In this document: in pieces, positions 5,088-6,762 of the stretch | How positions within the stretch are numbered: the first letter of the stretch is position 1 | Layout: every line of letters starts with the position of its first letter | Assembly (NCBI GenBank): GCA_016840945.1 | Contig: JAEORJ010000382.1 | Coordinates: 1-6,762, forward strand | Direction of reading: 5' to 3' | Length of the DNA stretch: 6,762 nucleotides | Source: Candidatus Gerdarchaeota archaeon | GTDB lineage: Archaea; Asgardarchaeota; Heimdallarchaeia; JABLTI01 | Made by a program: the position numbers and the translations under genes | The notes under the pieces: generated by a model | Told to the model about the DNA's origin: nothing | Databases searched by the model: none | Seen by the model: only the letters and a program-made list of their open reading frames with translations

Positions 5088-6762
5088 ATGAAACATGGTA
5101 AAATTTTCTCCTTAATTTTTCTTTCATTGTTAGCATTCTCCTTATTTACCCCTTCTGTTATACTAAATGCTAATCTTTCTTTTCCAAATACTTCCTCAAC
5201 CAAAATTTATCAAAAAACAATTATTGATGTAAATGGTGATAAAATTGATGATAATTTTGCTAAGGAAATAGACGTAAAAGGTAAATATTTGATAGATGCT
5301 GTGCTTACTTTTGATCATAAAATGAAATCTAATGATCATTTTAATTTGCTTAAATTAGGTGTTACAACTTCAAATGAATTTTGGGATCAAGGTCATAGGA
5401 CCATTGTAACAACAACAAGTAATAATCTAGTAAATATTGCTAAATTAGCTGGTCTAACTAGTATTACTTCAGGAGAAAAGAGAGTAATTATAGTAGGTAT
5501 TCAAGGTAAAGATACTTCGGACTTAGAAGCCTTAAAAATCTTCAAGGATGTTCGTATTTTTCACTCAATTGGTTGTGCAATAATTCGTTATTATACTGGT
5601 GTAGAGAATGATATTAAATTATTAGGTGATTATACACTTATTGCTGACACAACAGACTCGAGATTTTATCCTACAGTTGAAATTGATGAAAATACTGATT
5701 TTACATCTAAATATTTACTAATTAATACTGCTACCTTTTTGAATGCTACTGGTATGTGGGCTATTGGGTATGATGGTTCAGGGATAAAAGTAGGTAATAT
5801 TGATACAGGAATAAATGTTGTTCATGATGCTATCTCAGGCAGGATTGGAGGAGCTCAAAGTTTTATTACGAGTGAAAATAATTATGATCATGAAGATTTA
5901 ACTATAACCGATCCTACTGGTCATGGCTCCCATACATCAGGAATTATTATGGCTAATGATCTAGTTGATGCTAATAATAGAGGTATGGCACCAGATGCTT
6001 TGCTTTACATGGCAAAGGTTGGCGCTATAGCCACAGTTGCTTCAATACTTGAAGCTATCAATTGGTTAACTACTGTTGTAAATGTCTCTGTCATTAATTT
6101 TAGTTATGGGGGGACTGATTCACCTGGATATGATGCTGTTCAGCTTGCTTTTGCCAATACAATAAAAAATAATAACATTCTAGTATGTATATCAGCTTCA
6201 AATGAAGGATCAGGAACCTATACAATTGGTACCCCTGGTTCTACAGATGATGTTCTCACAGTAGGTGCTTTATATAATATTATTATTCCTTCTGTTGCTT
6301 CTTATTCGTCTCGGGGATTAACCGCTGATAATCATCTCAAACCTGATGTTTTAGCTCCTGGAACAAATATTTATTCACTTTCAAGAGTTGGTGATGATTA
6401 CGTATATATGAGTGCTACATCAATGGCTGCTCCACATTTAACTGGCGCTGTAGCATTATTAGTAGAAGCTTGTAATGCAAATTCAATAGCAATTAATCCT
6501 GGCGTTTTTAAAGCAGCTCTTATGAAATCTTGCACAGCTATTTCTGGAACATCTGTTCTAGCTCAAGGTAGAGGTTATGTCAATATTGGTAAAGCTTGGA
6601 ATTATATTCAGAATGCTTCTCGAGTTGATAATACTCCATTAATTGGTGTGTTAAATCCTACTGCAAATCCAATTCCTTGGTTTGATACTTTACTTCAAGG
6701 ACAAGTCCATGAACAATATTTAACCACAGTCTCTAGCCAAAAAATCAATAAAACTTTAGAAG
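5088..6762 (+). CDS. Secreted subtilisin-family (S8) serine protease, C-terminus cut off by the window edge
   Basis: The first 558 residues of a longer protein; the frame is open to the window edge. Residues 1-29 form a Sec-type signal peptide (K2, H3 and K5 then a hydrophobic core at about 6-26). Residues 46-55 (IDVNGDKIDD) are an Asp/Asn-rich, possibly calcium-binding motif seen in secreted archaeal proteases. About 66-195 is a long propeptide that appears to hold two inhibitor-like alpha/beta units. The catalytic domain runs from about 209 to 510, with D239 in GNIDTGI, H279 in PTGHGSHTSG, the oxyanion asparagine N372 in SASNEG and nucleophile S445 in SATSMAAPH. All four key residues are present, so the enzyme should be active. 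The serine motif reads A-T-S-M-A and not the common G-T-S-M-A, a mild variant. The remainder beyond 510 probably starts a beta-sandwich-type extension. It would act outside the cell or at its surface, degrading proteins or peptides. GGTGAT before the ATG supports this start. Confidence 0.93.
   Translation, partial: MKHGKIFSLIFLSLLAFSLFTPSVILNANLSFPNTSSTKIYQKTIIDVNGDKIDDNFAKEIDVKGKYLIDAVLTFDHKMKSNDHFNLLKLGVTTSNEFWDQGHRTIVTTTSNNLVNIAKLAGLTSITSGEKRVIIVGIQGKDTSDLEALKIFKDVRIFHSIGCAIIRYYTGVENDIKLLGDYTLIADTTDSRFYPTVEIDENTDFTSKYLLINTATFLNATGMWAIGYDGSGIKVGNIDTGINVVHDAISGRIGGAQSFITSENNYDHEDLTITDPTGHGSHTSGIIMANDLVDANNRGMAPDALLYMAKVGAIATVASILEAINWLTTVVNVSVINFSYGGTDSPGYDAVQLAFANTIKNNNILVCISASNEGSGTYTIGTPGSTDDVLTVGALYNIIIPSVASYSSRGLTADNHLKPDVLAPGTNIYSLSRVGDDYVYMSATSMAAPHLTGAVALLVEACNANSIAINPGVFKAALMKSCTAISGTSVLAQGRGYVNIGKAWNYIQNASRVDNTPLIGVLNPTANPIPWFDTLLQGQVHEQYLTTVSSQKINKTLE

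Noticed and set aside
4994..5203. Open frame of 69 codons on the minus strand
   Set aside because: It overlaps the end of the ThiR-like gene, the intergenic inverted repeat and the signal peptide region of the protease on the opposite strand. It shows no recognisable motif and no support from a ribosome binding site.
1..6762. A defence island, mobile element or CRISPR locus
   Set aside because: The lone methyltransferase prompted the idea, but no endonuclease, helicase, transposase, integrase, repeat array or terminal repeats were found on either strand.

Overview
The window is strongly AT-rich and reads as archaeal. The evidence is a perfect archaeal-type TATA box (TTTAAATA) ahead of the first gene, Shine-Dalgarno-like matches (GAGGT, GAGG, GGTGAT) at sensible spacing before most starts, T-tract ends to transcription units, a regulator of the archaeal HTH-ThiN (ThiR-like) type, and a secreted subtilase of a kind common in archaea. 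Low GC together with membrane-anchored zinc-finger proteins would suit an Asgard archaeon (Lokiarchaeia- or Heimdallarchaeia-like). That placement is a guess from style, not something the sequence proves.

Layout: six protein genes, all on the + strand. (1) 87-836, a membrane protein with an N-terminal zinc ribbon and four transmembrane helices. (2) 934-1629, a small SAM-dependent DNA methyltransferase of the N4-cytosine/N6-adenine type with no restriction partner in view. (3) 1630-1940, a 311-base intergenic stretch with inverted repeats, including a 9-bp stem with a 35-base loop. (4) 1941-2603, a UPF0173 metallo-beta-lactamase-fold hydrolase, followed by a hairpin plus T9 terminator. (5) 2743-3981, a membrane-anchored protein with a cysteine-rich zinc finger at the N-terminus and a CxxC...CxxC zinc ribbon at the C-terminus, starting at TTG. 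(6) 4072-5007, a ThiR-like transcription regulator (HTH, five-cysteine middle region, ThiN domain). (7) 5088 to the window edge, the N-terminal 558 residues of a secreted subtilisin-family (S8) protease with its complete catalytic set.

The genes do not form an obvious operon. Gaps are about 70 to 340 bases, and T-rich tracts or a hairpin follow most genes, so they are probably transcribed as separate units. Nothing ties them to one pathway: no thiamine biosynthesis gene sits beside the ThiR-like regulator, and no endonuclease beside the methyltransferase. The window looks like ordinary chromosomal gene content and not a mobile island: no transposase, integrase, CRISPR array, rRNA or recognisable tRNA was seen. 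The items most worth a second look are the two-zinc-module membrane protein, the ThiN domain that seems to lack a catalytic arginine, the structured intergenic region, and the inverted repeat that overlaps the ribosome binding site of the protease gene.
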